Assembly (NCBI GenBank): GCA_006503475.1
Contig: RSEH01000129.1
Location: forward strand, 62,001 to 126,000
DNA from: Stentor roeselii
Taxonomy: Eukaryota > Ciliophora > Heterotrichea > Heterotrichida > Stentoridae
Direction of reading: 5' to 3'
Length of the DNA stretch: 64,000 nucleotides
Part shown: in pieces, positions 9,617 through 18,369 of the stretch
Layout: every line of letters starts with the position of its first letter
Numbering within the stretch: the first letter of the stretch is position 1
Notes under the pieces: generated by a model
The model's database searches: none
What the model was told of the DNA's origin: nothing
What the model saw: only the letters and a program-made list of their open reading frames with translations
Translations under genes and position numbers: made by a program

Positions 9617-12244
9617 ATGCTTAAAGATCAGTATTACATAGACCAAACTCTTCTGCACTGCATACCCAACGATTTCTTCGATCCAAAATTCCAAGAAACT
9701 CTAGAACTCGGTAAAAAGTGGTATATCCTCAGTACAACCTGGCTTCAAAAACTCGAAAACTACCTAAAATTTCCTGAAAACAATGAAAACTTCTCATCAG
9801 TCGGTAAAATCGACAATTCCGACATAATCGACTCAAAAGAATCCAACATCTTCCCCAAAAACTTTCCACTTAAAGAATCCTGCTCATTCATCAAAGACTA
9901 CAAAATAATCCCAGCAAGTCTCTGGAAATTTCTCAAGAAAAAATTTGGCTACCTTTCCAAAATTTCAAGAAAAGTCATAAAAAAACCTGACTCAAAAAAA
10001 GAACTCGAAATAAATCCTCTAAAACTGAAAATTTTAATCTTAAAAAACTCAAAAATAATCAACACCGAACCTTTATTCTTCTTTTTCTCTAAAACTGTGA
10101 AAATTCCTGAAATTCTTACCAATCTAAAAAATTTTACTTCTAAAGACTTTAGAAATATCTCTTCAGCACGATTATGGAAGGCAGGAAGTCAGGTTTCTTT
10201 AGATTTGATTTTGAAATTATTGGAAAAAAATGAAGTTTTTATCGATTTTCCTGGAGTTAGGATCGAGTCGTTTTCAGGGACTTTAAACGACCTTGGTGTT
10301 AAAATTGATGACTTTTTTATCTACGAGTACAAAGAAGGCTATTCAAGCAAATTCATCCTAAGAGAGAAAAAACCTGAAATCTGCACAATTTGTTCATCTT
10401 CCACAAACGACGGGCATCTTTGTACATGTCACCAATTTTACTTCTGCAGTGAGACCTGCAGTAAGACCCACAAACCTTCAGTTCCTTCAAAATCAATTCC
10501 ATCTCAACTCACATCAAATTTTTTTTTTCTCTCAAAAGGTTTAAAAAACCTTGGAAACACCTGCTATTTGAATGCAGGTCTTCAATGTTTATTCCACACA
10601 AGTCCTTTAATAGAATACATCCTTCACGACAGTTACTTGGAAGACTTGAATCTCGTGAACCCTCTCTCAACAAAAGGACGACTCATCTGCGAGTTCGCTG
10701 ACCTTGTCCATCAATTATCTCGAAAAACTTCCAACATATCCCCAGGTCCTTTAAAAGAAGCCTTGTCCGAGTTTTCTTCTCAATTTTCTTCAAACATGCA
10801 GCAAGACTGCCAAGAAATGCTTAGCTACTTACTTGATGGACTTCATGAAGATGTCAATAAAGTCATTGACAAGCCAATCACTGAAACTCCTGACGATCAA
10901 GGAAAAAATGATGAAGAATTAAAAGAAATTAACTGGAAAAATCACTTGTTAAGAAATGATAGCTTTTTAGTCAAGATCATGCATGGACAGCTCAAGTCAG
11001 CACTTAGATGTCCTGATTGTTCTCAATTTTCACGACTTTTTGACCCTTTTTTAATGATTTCTCTCCCAGTTCCTGATAATTCACTTAAAATTGTCTACTT
11101 TGTCCTGGTCACTCATCAGTCTTCACTCATGGGAAAAGTCCAAATCGGGAAAAAAGCTCTCGTTTGTGACCTGCGAGCTGAAATCAGCAAAACTTTAAAA
11201 ATTCCTGAAAATTCCTTTGAAATCGTCGAGTTTTTCAACAACTTTTTTGTGAAATTTCTCCAAAATGATAAAAAAGTGAAAAAAAGGTCAACAGTTTTGA
11301 TTTTTTTTCGAGATTCTCAGAAAAGTGAGTTTTTCGACGAAGATTTCAAGTACATTGTTTTGACCTTTAAGAAGAAAACAGCTGATGGAGGACTAGTGAA
11401 ACTAGGGAAGCCTCATTTGATCCTGACAGACTTCTGCTCGTCATTGAGAGAGCTTTACAGCCAGGTCTTGGAGTACACTTTAAAGATGAGAAACATTCAT
11501 TTTTCAAATCTTTCTTCAGAGTTCAGTAAAAGACTTCCAAGTCATTCAAAAAAAAGCTATCTTGACATTGACGAGTTTAAATTGATTTTTGATGAACATT
11601 TAAACAAACCTTGTCCTCAGTGCTTTCAAGTGACTTGTACTGGATGCTTGATTCGATGTTCAAATGACTTGGTTGCAGGACTCTTCTTGTCAACAACTGA
11701 AGAATTTTTAAGGGTTTCAGTTGTTTTATCATCGAAACTTCAGGATTTCTCCCCTTTTGAAAACTTGTCTTTTCACCCTTCCTGCGACGAAAAAGTAGAA
11801 AACTCTGAAAACTTTACTTTAAATGAATGTTTCCGTCTTTTTTCAAGCGTTGAGCAACTAGACGATTCAAACTCTTTATTTTGCAAGACCTGCAAAAAAC
11901 ATTCGAACTTTTTAAAGACCCTTGAAATTGTTCGTCTTCCTGAAATTTTAATCATTCACTTGAAAAGATTCAAAAGAAAAGGAAATAAATCAGTAAAAAA
12001 TCAGGCAATGGTTGACTTTCCAGTGAATTCTTTAGACTTGGGGCAGATCTGTGAGGTTTCCGGGGTTTATTCTTTATACGCCGTGGTTCAGCACATGGGA
12101 AGTCTCGAAGGCGGTCATTACAACGCAGTCTGCAAAGGACTTGATGAAAAGTGGCGACTTTTCGATGATGATATCGTCCGCCCCATTACTTTCAAAGTGA
12201 CTCCAGCGGCTTACATCCTTTTTTATAGAAAAATCAATTCTTAA
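9617..12244 (+). CDS. Ubiquitin-specific protease (DUSP-MYND-USP type)
   Basis: This 875-residue deubiquitinase is a single exon. Residues about 25-100 resemble a DUSP domain (GKKWYILSTTWLQKLENYLK, then GKIDNSDI). A MYND-like Cys/His cluster starts at C256 (ICTICSSS...CSETCSKTH). The catalytic domain opens with GLKNLGNTCYLNAGLQC, nucleophile C316, and closes with GSLEGGHYNAVC, catalytic H834, followed by WRLFDDDIVRP. A zinc-ribbon pair CPDC and a second CPQC/CKTC pair lie in the fingers region. The layout is close to the USP4/USP11/USP15 and yeast Ubp12 group with an added MYND finger. It should remove ubiquitin from substrates; the specific substrate is not visible. It is the first of five same-strand genes packed with 3-19 nt gaps, the next starting 9 nt after its stop. 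Confidence 0.92.
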   Translation: MLKDQYYIDQTLLHCIPNDFFDPKFQETLELGKKWYILSTTWLQKLENYLKFPENNENFSSVGKIDNSDIIDSKESNIFPKNFPLKESCSFIKDYKIIPASLWKFLKKKFGYLSKISRKVIKKPDSKKELEINPLKLKILILKNSKIINTEPLFFFFSKTVKIPEILTNLKNFTSKDFRNISSARLWKAGSQVSLDLILKLLEKNEVFIDFPGVRIESFSGTLNDLGVKIDDFFIYEYKEGYSSKFILREKKPEICTICSSSTNDGHLCTCHQFYFCSETCSKTHKPSVPSKSIPSQLTSNFFFLSKGLKNLGNTCYLNAGLQCLFHTSPLIEYILHDSYLEDLNLVNPLSTKGRLICEFADLVHQLSRKTSNISPGPLKEALSEFSSQFSSNMQQDCQEMLSYLLDGLHEDVNKVIDKPITETPDDQGKNDEELKEINWKNHLLRNDSFLVKIMHGQLKSALRCPDCSQFSRLFDPFLMISLPVPDNSLKIVYFVLVTHQSSLMGKVQIGKKALVCDLRAEISKTLKIPENSFEIVEFFNNFFVKFLQNDKKVKKRSTVLIFFRDSQKSEFFDEDFKYIVLTFKKKTADGGLVKLGKPHLILTDFCSSLRELYSQVLEYTLKMRNIHFSNLSSEFSKRLPSHSKKSYLDIDEFKLIFDEHLNKPCPQCFQVTCTGCLIRCSNDLVAGLFLSTTEEFLRVSVVLSSKLQDFSPFENLSFHPSCDEKVENSENFTLNECFRLFSSVEQLDDSNSLFCKTCKKHSNFLKTLEIVRLPEILIIHLKRFKRKGNKSVKNQAMVDFPVNSLDLGQICEVSGVYSLYAVVQHMGSLEGGHYNAVCKGLDEKWRLFDDDIVRPITFKVTPAAYILFYRKINS

Positions 12245-12253
12245 CTAGTAATA

Positions 12254-12880
12254 ATGAAAAATTTGAACCCTTTGATTACAGTTGTCAAAGACCTTGAGAC
12301 TTCATTTAAAGTCTACCAACGAGCTTTAAAACATGAAAGTCCTGAAGATATCCTTGAAAAACAACTGAATTTCTTGAAAATCATGAAAGTTGTCGTAAAT
12401 CTCTTCAAAAAAAATTCTGATGAACCTTCATTCAAAACTCTTAAAAAACAAGCAGCGGATATCATTCAAAGATATGAAAAAATAAAGGAAAACTTTAAGG
12501 AAATTGGAAATACTGAAATTTTATGCTCGAGCTTTGATGAAGATCAAGATGTTTATCAAAATCCTCAACAGATCTTGGATAAGGTTAATGAGGAGAGACG
12601 CAGGGAAGTTGAGAATATTCATAGGGAAATGATTCAACTTAATCAGATTTTTAATGATTTTAATGATCTTGCTAATGGACAGGGAGAGATGCTGGATAAA
12701 GTGATTTATGACGTTGAATGTGCTGAAAGAACTACTGATAGGGTCAATGCTGAACTTCAAAAAGCGAAATTTTGGCAGAGTCAGGCTAGGAGAAAGTGCT
12801 GCTGGATTGCAGGTATTATCATTGTTATCTTTTTGATTATTGCGGGAGTTGTCGCCGGTATCCTGCTATCAAAATCCTAA
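12254..12880 (+). CDS. Syntaxin-like Qa-SNARE
   Basis: The 208-residue protein has an N-terminal helical region, a SNARE motif at about 112-172 (LNQIFNDFNDLANGQGEMLD, with Gln at the ionic zero layer), and a C-terminal membrane anchor (CCWIAGIIIVIFLIIAGVVAG) ending with only a few residues on the far side. This is the tail-anchored layout of syntaxins. The QGEMLD sequence matches the Qa class that forms the core of fusion complexes on the plasma membrane or endomembranes. The KCC just before the anchor could be palmitoylated. It starts 9 nt after the USP stop and ends 8 nt before the CK1 ATG. The organelle it serves cannot be told from sequence alone. Confidence 0.88.
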   Translation: MKNLNPLITVVKDLETSFKVYQRALKHESPEDILEKQLNFLKIMKVVVNLFKKNSDEPSFKTLKKQAADIIQRYEKIKENFKEIGNTEILCSSFDEDQDVYQNPQQILDKVNEERRREVENIHREMIQLNQIFNDFNDLANGQGEMLDKVIYDVECAERTTDRVNAELQKAKFWQSQARRKCCWIAGIIIVIFLIIAGVVAGILLSKS

Positions 12881-12888
12881 CCCTAATA

Positions 12889-13899
12889 ATGTTAAATTCT
12901 AAAATCTGCGGAAAATACTCAATACGTAAAAAGCTCGCGACAGGTGATTCCAGTGAAGTATTCCTAATAAAATCCCCAACAGGTGAAGACCTAGCATTAA
13001 AATGCGAGTACCATCCCTGCCGAAACCCTCAGCTCTATTACGAAGGCCGAATCCTTTCAATTTTACAAGGTGGTTTAGGAATGCCGTCATTAATTTGGTC
13101 AGGTGAAGAGAACAACAAATTTCTATTAATTCTAGAGTTACTAGGTTCAAGCCTATCAGACCTCTTCCTTCTGCTAAACAACAAGTTTTGCCTGAAGACA
13201 GTTCTGATGCTAGCTGACCAGATCCTTTCCCGAGTTGAATTCCTTCATCAAAAGTCCTACGTTCACCGAGACCTGAACCCATCCAACCTTCTCATCGGTC
13301 TAAACAAGCGAAGTTCTCTTCTTTACCTCATCGACTTCGGCCTTGCGAAGCGTTTTCGACACCCGAAGACCCACGAGCACATTCAAATGACTCAAGGAAA
13401 AAAAGTAAATGGCAACTTGGGCTTCGCTTCAATAAACGTGCATAACGGCATCGAGTACTCCAGAAGAGATGATATTATCAGTGTCGCTTTTATTCTCGCT
13501 TTTTTCATCAAGGGCGACTTGCCCTGGCTTAATTTGGCTGACCCACGACAGGGCAAAAGAAGTAGAAAAGAGCGGATTGCTGGTGTTAAAGAAAAAAAAA
13601 TTTCAGTTTCTGTTGATGAGCTCTTGAATCATCATCCAGCTGAATTTAAACATTTCTTGAATTACGCTGTTAGTTTGAAATTTGATGAAGAACCGGATTA
13701 TTCTTATCTTCGACGAATGTTTAAAGGTCTTTATGTAGGAAGCGGCTTTGAAGAGGACTTTTTGTATGACTGGAGCTTGCTTAATGGCCAGGAGCTGAAA
13801 AAAGCGAAGAGAATTGAAGAAGAAGCCAAGGCTCGTAAATTGAGACAAGAAGAAAAAGTAAGAGAAAAGAAGAAAAAGAAAACTTGTGTCATGTTTTAA
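12889..13899 (+). CDS. Casein kinase 1-family kinase with C-terminal CaaX box
   Basis: I use ATG 12889 (8 nt after the syntaxin stop), not the upstream in-frame ATG inside the syntaxin gene; this gives 336 residues. The kinase domain has the CK1 signature: ALKCE (K38), HRDLNPSN (D128), IDFGLAKRF (D149), FASINVHNGIEYSRRDD and LPWLNL. The usual catalytic-loop Lys after HRDL/I (K in HRDIKP) is Asn here (N130), which is unusual and may affect activity. The tail is a charged Glu/Lys/Arg helix ending in CVMF, a CaaX prenylation signal whose final Phe is compatible with farnesyl or geranylgeranyl transfer. A polybasic run (KKKKK) just before it strengthens the membrane-targeting call. It lies fourth-codon close to neighbours on both sides, with 19 nt to the next ATG. 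Confidence 0.88.
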   Translation: MLNSKICGKYSIRKKLATGDSSEVFLIKSPTGEDLALKCEYHPCRNPQLYYEGRILSILQGGLGMPSLIWSGEENNKFLLILELLGSSLSDLFLLLNNKFCLKTVLMLADQILSRVEFLHQKSYVHRDLNPSNLLIGLNKRSSLLYLIDFGLAKRFRHPKTHEHIQMTQGKKVNGNLGFASINVHNGIEYSRRDDIISVAFILAFFIKGDLPWLNLADPRQGKRSRKERIAGVKEKKISVSVDELLNHHPAEFKHFLNYAVSLKFDEEPDYSYLRRMFKGLYVGSGFEEDFLYDWSLLNGQELKKAKRIEEEAKARKLRQEEKVREKKKKKTCVMF

Positions 13900-13918
13900 T
13901 GATAATTTTCAATTTATA

Positions 13919-16369
13919 ATGGAAAAAGTGCTGGAAGTCCCTGAGAGTCCTTCTTTTGCGAGTAACTTGTCAGCTCGTAGTGAAAATAAACTTTTGGATA
14001 GAGTTGTAAAGTTAGGAATCGGCTTTTTACTTCCTCCAGTGATTATCACAGTGTCCAGTCTTTACGCTTACAGCGAGATGAAGAACCGGATCCTTTTAGT
14101 TTGTCCTGTGATCAGCTTCGTCTCGTTTTTCGCGACGTTGATGATGGTCCAATCAGCGAAAGAAGCAAGAAACCTTCGCGTTCAGGCTTCAAAACAAATG
14201 TTTTACGCTTTATACCTGATGCATCTTTGTGCAGCTTGTTACTTCTTTGTAGGCTTTTGTATCATGTTTCTATTTCAAGGTGAAGAATTACTTTCTAAAG
14301 TGAACTTTGCATTACTCGCAATAGAAGGAGGAGGAATAAAATATATCCTTGGGTACTTTTTTCTCTTCATCACTGCAAAAAAACTCACAGTCGAGTACCA
14401 GACGATCAGTTCCTATCTTCAAGTCATTCAACTTACTCTTGCCATCTGTGGAGTCAGTATTTTTTTCACTAGTCTCTGTTACCAGTCCCGCTGGGAGCAT
14501 CTTGACATCGCTTATCACGTCCCTTCTGTTATTTTAAACCTTGGAGTCGTTGCAGGTCTTTTTCTTACCTTTTTGACGATTCTTACTTTTTATGCATCGA
14601 TTTCTGAAAAGTTTTCAGTCCTACTGATGACCCAAGTCGTTACTTTGATTTGTGCAGTGTTTTTTTTTATGTTGACTGGAATGTTGTATAAAAGTAACAA
14701 CTTGTTTATTCAGGTTATTGAGGAAAACTGTGATTATTTGTTGAAAATCATTCATAAAAAGTTACTTACTTGTGAAAAGTACTCAAAAAGTAACTGTGGG
14801 GAAAATCTTGTTGCTTTTGCTTGGGATGCTGATGGAGGTGAAAAGTGCATTAATACCAGTTGTTGCTTTGAAATTACCCAAGAAGTTGTTTTAAGTTTAC
14901 AGATTTTAATGGCTTGGACTCTTTTATCTGCTGTTCTTCTTTTGTTCTCGTGGATCGCTGGGCAGGGACTTATCAGGAAAATTGAACGATTTGGAAGAAG
15001 TAGTGAAAAAAGGTTTGATTTGAAAGCTGTCGCTTGTCTGGTGCTTATTTATTTAATCGTCGGTACATCGTGGGTTGCTTTTCTTGACACTGATGTGAAA
15101 CTCACTCAGAACTCTCCAAGGGTCAAGGTTTTAGGAGCTGAAAAACTTGATAAAGCACTTTTACCTGGAGATTTGTGTAGATTTTTGCAAATTGAACAGG
15201 AAATCCCAGAAAATTATTCAAAAATCCGTGTTTTTTCGAAAAATGGGCAAGTTTTTCCAAGTGAAATCTCAGGAAACAAGAAAAAAATCCAAAAAGAACT
15301 GAAAAAATTGAAGTATTGTCCTGAGTACATCAGCAGCGTTTATGAAATAAACATAGAATTCCATGAAAACTCCTTGTAAGACAAATTCAGGTCAAAGTAA
15401 CTAAAAAGTAGTTCAACAGTTCACATCATTCAAGAAACGATAACCCAGTTCACAAAAATCATTCAAAGAGCTGAAGGTGTTGATTCGGTTTTGCCAGGGT
15501 TTCAAATGGACCCATCAACCTTGATATCCCAAAACGAGAGTCTTATTCATTTTGAAATACCTGAAATCGACCATGCTTATAAATCAACTGCTTCGTTTCA
15601 AGGTCACCAGGTCAGTTATGTTGTTGGAGGACTTTTTCCTACAATGTCTCCTTTCGTTCTTTCCGAGACTTCAGAGAACTTTACCCTTACTCTAACTCTG
15701 CTCCACCCCGCCTTGATTGAACTTTATCAAGGTTTCAACACTTTCAATGAAATTTTCATTAAAACTCAAGCACAAGAAGGACAAATCGAATTTTTCCTTC
15801 CAGCTGGATTGTATACTTTGATCAGCTACTCAGCGAAAAGGGTCTCTTTTAAGAAAAATATCAGTCTTTTTGCACCAGTCACTGTGGAGATACTCTCGTT
15901 TCCTTCGTCCATCAATGAGGCTTTCACTGTGCAGCTCTTGTCGAATAGTTCTCATTTATCAGCAGGGTTTCAAGAAAGCCCCTATCGTGATTGCGACATC
16001 AGTCTCAAGTACCCCAGATGTGGAGGGTCTCGGGTCTTCAGGTATAAAGATTCGGAAATTTTTGCTGTCAAAGAAGTCAGCGCTAGTCATTATTTACTCT
16101 ATGTTACTGGGAAGGACTTTGAAAAAGACTCTGTTAAGTTTTACTCTAAAGGATTCACTCATGAACATTTTGAAATTTTTGGAAGAAAAAAAGAAAATTT
16201 TAAGTTTTGGATGATTTTTTGTGTTGATGGGAAAAAAGGTGTTAGTAGTTTGAAGGTTATTGATGATTACTCGGAAAGCTTGGATTTGAATTTTTGCTCG
16301 CAGGTTTATGGAAACCTAACTTGGAGTCCTGAAAGTCTAAAGAGAGGTTTTGTTAGAGTTGAAAAGTAA
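13919..16369 (+). CDS. Large multipass membrane protein with extracellular C-terminal domain (about 806 aa)
   Basis: I do not recognise a family. ATG 13919 is preferred because the earlier in-frame ATG overlaps the CK1 gene. Two 15-nt introns at 15376-15390 and 15397-15411 join the first ORF to the ORF that ends at 16369; the latter has no ATG at its start. The first 390 residues hold about nine hydrophobic segments, in clusters at about 28-255 and 325-390, with a Cys-rich loop between them (CDYLL...CEKYSKSNCGEN...CINTSCC). The loop plus the next helix faintly recall tetraspanins, but the topology does not fit. The last 400 residues are beta-rich with N-x-S/T sites (SENFTLTL, NLTW) and look extracytoplasmic. 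It ends 3 nt before the next ATG. Confidence 0.65.
15376..15390 (+). other. 15-nt intron
   Basis: GTAAGACAAATTCAG, with A at position 10. It removes an in-frame TAA. Confidence 0.75.
15391..15396 (+). other. Possible 6-nt exon between two introns
   Basis: GTCAAA separates two consensus 15-nt introns. Both flanking introns remove in-frame TAA stops. The alternative is a single 36-nt intron (15376-15411), which would also keep the frame. Confidence 0.5.
15397..15411 (+). other. 15-nt intron
   Basis: GTAACTAAAAAGTAG, with A at position 10. It removes the second in-frame TAA in this gene. Confidence 0.7.
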
Positions 16370-16372
16370 TAA

Positions 16373-16945
16373 ATGGATAAAGCTGGGTTTAAGGCTATCA
16401 AGCAACTCCTGGCTTTAACTATAAAAAAAGAAATCGAATATGAACGGTATAGATCTAAAATATTTGAGAAAACCATCGATGAACTTAAAAAATTGAATTT
16501 GAAAATAGAGATTAAATCCCAGAATAACAAGGTTCATCTTCAGGAAAAAAACTTTAACATTGACTTTAGAGCAAAGTGTCCTTTTAAAATTACTAATAGG
16601 GAGGTTTTTGATGACGAAAGCCCTGAAAATCAGTTTGTTAATGACGAATTGGAATTTCAGATCTCAGTTCTAAAAAAATCGGAAAAAATAGTTTTTGATA
16701 TTTTTTCTGACTACAAAGAACTTTATATTAGGTCAATCGCTGTTTCGAACGGTAAGGACTTGCTGGCGGTTCGACATTTTTCAGCTCTGGACCAAAGCAC
16801 GCAAGAAGAGTTCACAAAGTACTTACAGACTAGAGTATCAACTTCAAGTATATCGAACATAATAGACAGTTATTCTCTTGAGCGTTATGATGAGCTATAT
16901 TTAGAATGGTTAGAAAATATTGAAAAAATGTTAAATTCAGAATAA
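16373..16945 (+). CDS. MAM33/p32-family protein (mitochondrial glycoprotein-like)
   Basis: The 190-residue protein has the layout of the MAM33/C1QBP (p32) family: an N-terminal helix, a beta-rich middle with alternating charged strands, and a C-terminal helical pair. The C-terminus matches best: FSALDQSTQEEFTKYLQTR followed by ...YDELYLEWLENIEKML resembles the family pattern LDE-x-LQ-x-F-x-x-YLE-x-RGI ... EY-x-x-WL-x-x-L. In other eukaryotes these acidic trimers sit in the mitochondrial matrix and support ribosome assembly and respiration. No strong presequence is visible at the chosen start, although residues 1-20 (DKAGFKAIKQLLALTIKK) are basic and could form an amphipathic helix. Its ATG is 3 nt after the previous stop, the tightest gap in the window. 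Confidence 0.65.
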   Translation: MDKAGFKAIKQLLALTIKKEIEYERYRSKIFEKTIDELKKLNLKIEIKSQNNKVHLQEKNFNIDFRAKCPFKITNREVFDDESPENQFVNDELEFQISVLKKSEKIVFDIFSDYKELYIRSIAVSNGKDLLAVRHFSALDQSTQEEFTKYLQTRVSTSSISNIIDSYSLERYDELYLEWLENIEKMLNSE

Positions 16946-17568
16946 ACCATGGCTATATACAAATCAAATGAATAGTTAATACAATATTTAAAACAATAAA
17001 TTATATAATCATAACTTTTCATACTGCGAGTACTCAATCTAGGGTTATGAAAGTTAAAATTAACACCCTAACCATATACATACCGAATCTCTGGTTTATC
17101 GTTAACTAACATCATTGATTTAACCAGAATTCAATATGACTTATATTCATTCTAAGAATTATACAGTTGGTGATACTTACACCCTGACACCCTGGAGATA
17201 TTCATGCCAAATCATGATTTTCTTACTAAAATTATATGAAAAATTTCACACAATTTTTCATATAGCAAGTAAATATCCTAGATGTTTTTCCTTAACACCC
17301 TGGCATATCCAATAGAAATTCCTTGATTTTCTTACTAAAATTATCAATTTCACACAATTTTTCATATAGCAAGTACATATCCTAGATAATATCTTTAACA
17401 CCCTGGCCTCATCCAATTGAAATTACTTGATTTTTCTTACTAAAATCATCAATTTCACCACAATTTTTCATCTAGCAAGTACATATCTTAGATATCATCC
17501 TTAACACCCTGGCCATATTCAATTCAATTTACTATTAGATCCACAATCCTAAACTACAACCATCAATC
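16946..17568. other. Intergenic region largely made of tandem repeats
   Basis: No gene. From about 17190 it consists of the degenerate ~105-bp tandem repeat described separately. The first 240 nt are AT-rich and contain TTAACACCCTAAC at about 17060, resembling the heterotrich telomere repeat CCCTAACA as I recall it, but it is a single short match. Confidence 0.5.
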
Positions 17569-17620
17569 TCACCACAACTTTTCATAAGGCAAGTACTTAT
17601 ACTTGGGATCATAGAGCTGA
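17190..17620. repeat. Degenerate ~105-bp tandem repeat whose last copy is the 3' end of the TIM50-like gene
   Basis: Four copies are marked by GCAAGTA at 17265, 17369, 17475 and 17589, so the spacings are 104, 106 and 114 bp. The fourth copy lies inside the coding end of the 17569-18357 gene. Between copies 3 and 4 the match covers CATCAATTTCACCACAA, the TTTTCAT element and GCAAGTAC. Read on the minus strand, copy 3 still encodes EKLW followed by TGA, as in the real gene. Copies 1-3 also share an AACACCCTGG block that is absent from the gene. Confidence 0.8.
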
Positions 17621-18357
17621 TCATACTTCAACTTCAAGCTTTCATAATCCTCAATTCCATTTTTCGCAATAAACTCCGCCATCTTCGTATCCTTATCACT
17701 CAACTCAAAGAATCTTCCTTGATTTGCCCAAGAGTACTTAAACATAAACTTAGCCCTTAAAAAAGGTCTAACATCTTTCAACTCTTTAATTTCATTTAAA
17801 ATCTTAGGAATATCTTTCTCAAGCATATCATCCTGGTACCAAGCTTCAAACTTATCAAGATGTAAAAAATTATCAGGATTTTTAAACATTCCATGCCAGT
17901 CATCTTCCACAACAACAACTCTCGAAACATCATTCCTGAGTTTTCTAATATCTTTAACAAACTCATACTGCGGGAAGCCGAAAGGTCTTTCATAGTCGCA
18001 GTGCTCCTGGTAAAGACGATGACGGAAAATTCCTTTCGGGTCGATGACATCAGCGACTTTATCAACATATTCTTTTACTCCTGAACTCCATAAAATAGGT
18101 TCGAAGTGAGTGTCGAGGTAGTCTAGAAACTTGTCGAGATTTGGACGTTTGTATATGAAAAGAAGAGTTTTTTCTGATTTGAAGTCGATTATTGCGTCTT
18201 CTTTTATGTCTGGCTGGTATTGAAAACCTGAAGCGTCTTCTGGGTGGAATACGTGGCAGAGGGTCTCGTCGAGGTCAAGAACTACTGTCATTCGGCCTTG
18301 GTCTTTTGAGGACTGAGGACCGAGAAGGGAGAAGCTTCTTAGAAGTCTTCTAAGCAT
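17569..18357 (-). CDS. TIM50-like HAD/FCP1-type phosphatase, probably mitochondrial
   Basis: The 262-residue protein carries the FCP1/NIF domain. The HAD motif DLDETL (D28, D30) is intact, followed by YKRPNLDKFLDYL, ILWSSGVKEYVD, the PKGIFRHRLY strand and VVVVEDD with the second acidic pair. The N-terminus MLRRLLRSFSLLGPQSS is basic and amphipathic, as in a mitochondrial presequence. The tail (DDMLEKDIPKILNEIKELKD-V) resembles the end of the TIM50 domain, the intermembrane-space receptor of the TIM23 translocase. A clear membrane anchor between presequence and domain is missing, so a soluble mitochondrial or other SCP-like phosphatase remains possible. Unlike human TIM50, it keeps the catalytic aspartates. 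It starts 12 nt from the stop of the SHIPPO gene, and the stop is TGA. Confidence 0.7.
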   Translation of the reverse strand: MLRRLLRSFSLLGPQSSKDQGRMTVVLDLDETLCHVFHPEDASGFQYQPDIKEDAIIDFKSEKTLLFIYKRPNLDKFLDYLDTHFEPILWSSGVKEYVDKVADVIDPKGIFRHRLYQEHCDYERPFGFPQYEFVKDIRKLRNDVSRVVVVEDDWHGMFKNPDNFLHLDKFEAWYQDDMLEKDIPKILNEIKELKDVRPFLRAKFMFKYSWANQGRFFELSDKDTKMAEFIAKNGIEDYESLKLKYDQLYDPKYKYLPYEKLW

Positions 18358-18369
18358 AGATTATTATTG

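Noticed and set aside
12899-13282. 127-aa minus-strand ORF
   Set aside because: Antisense to the CK1 kinase domain, whose catalytic motifs are unmistakable.
13835-13850. GTAAATTGAGACAAG as a hidden 15-nt intron in the CK1 tail
   Set aside because: Position 10 is G, unlike all supported introns, and the reading through it is a smooth charged helix.
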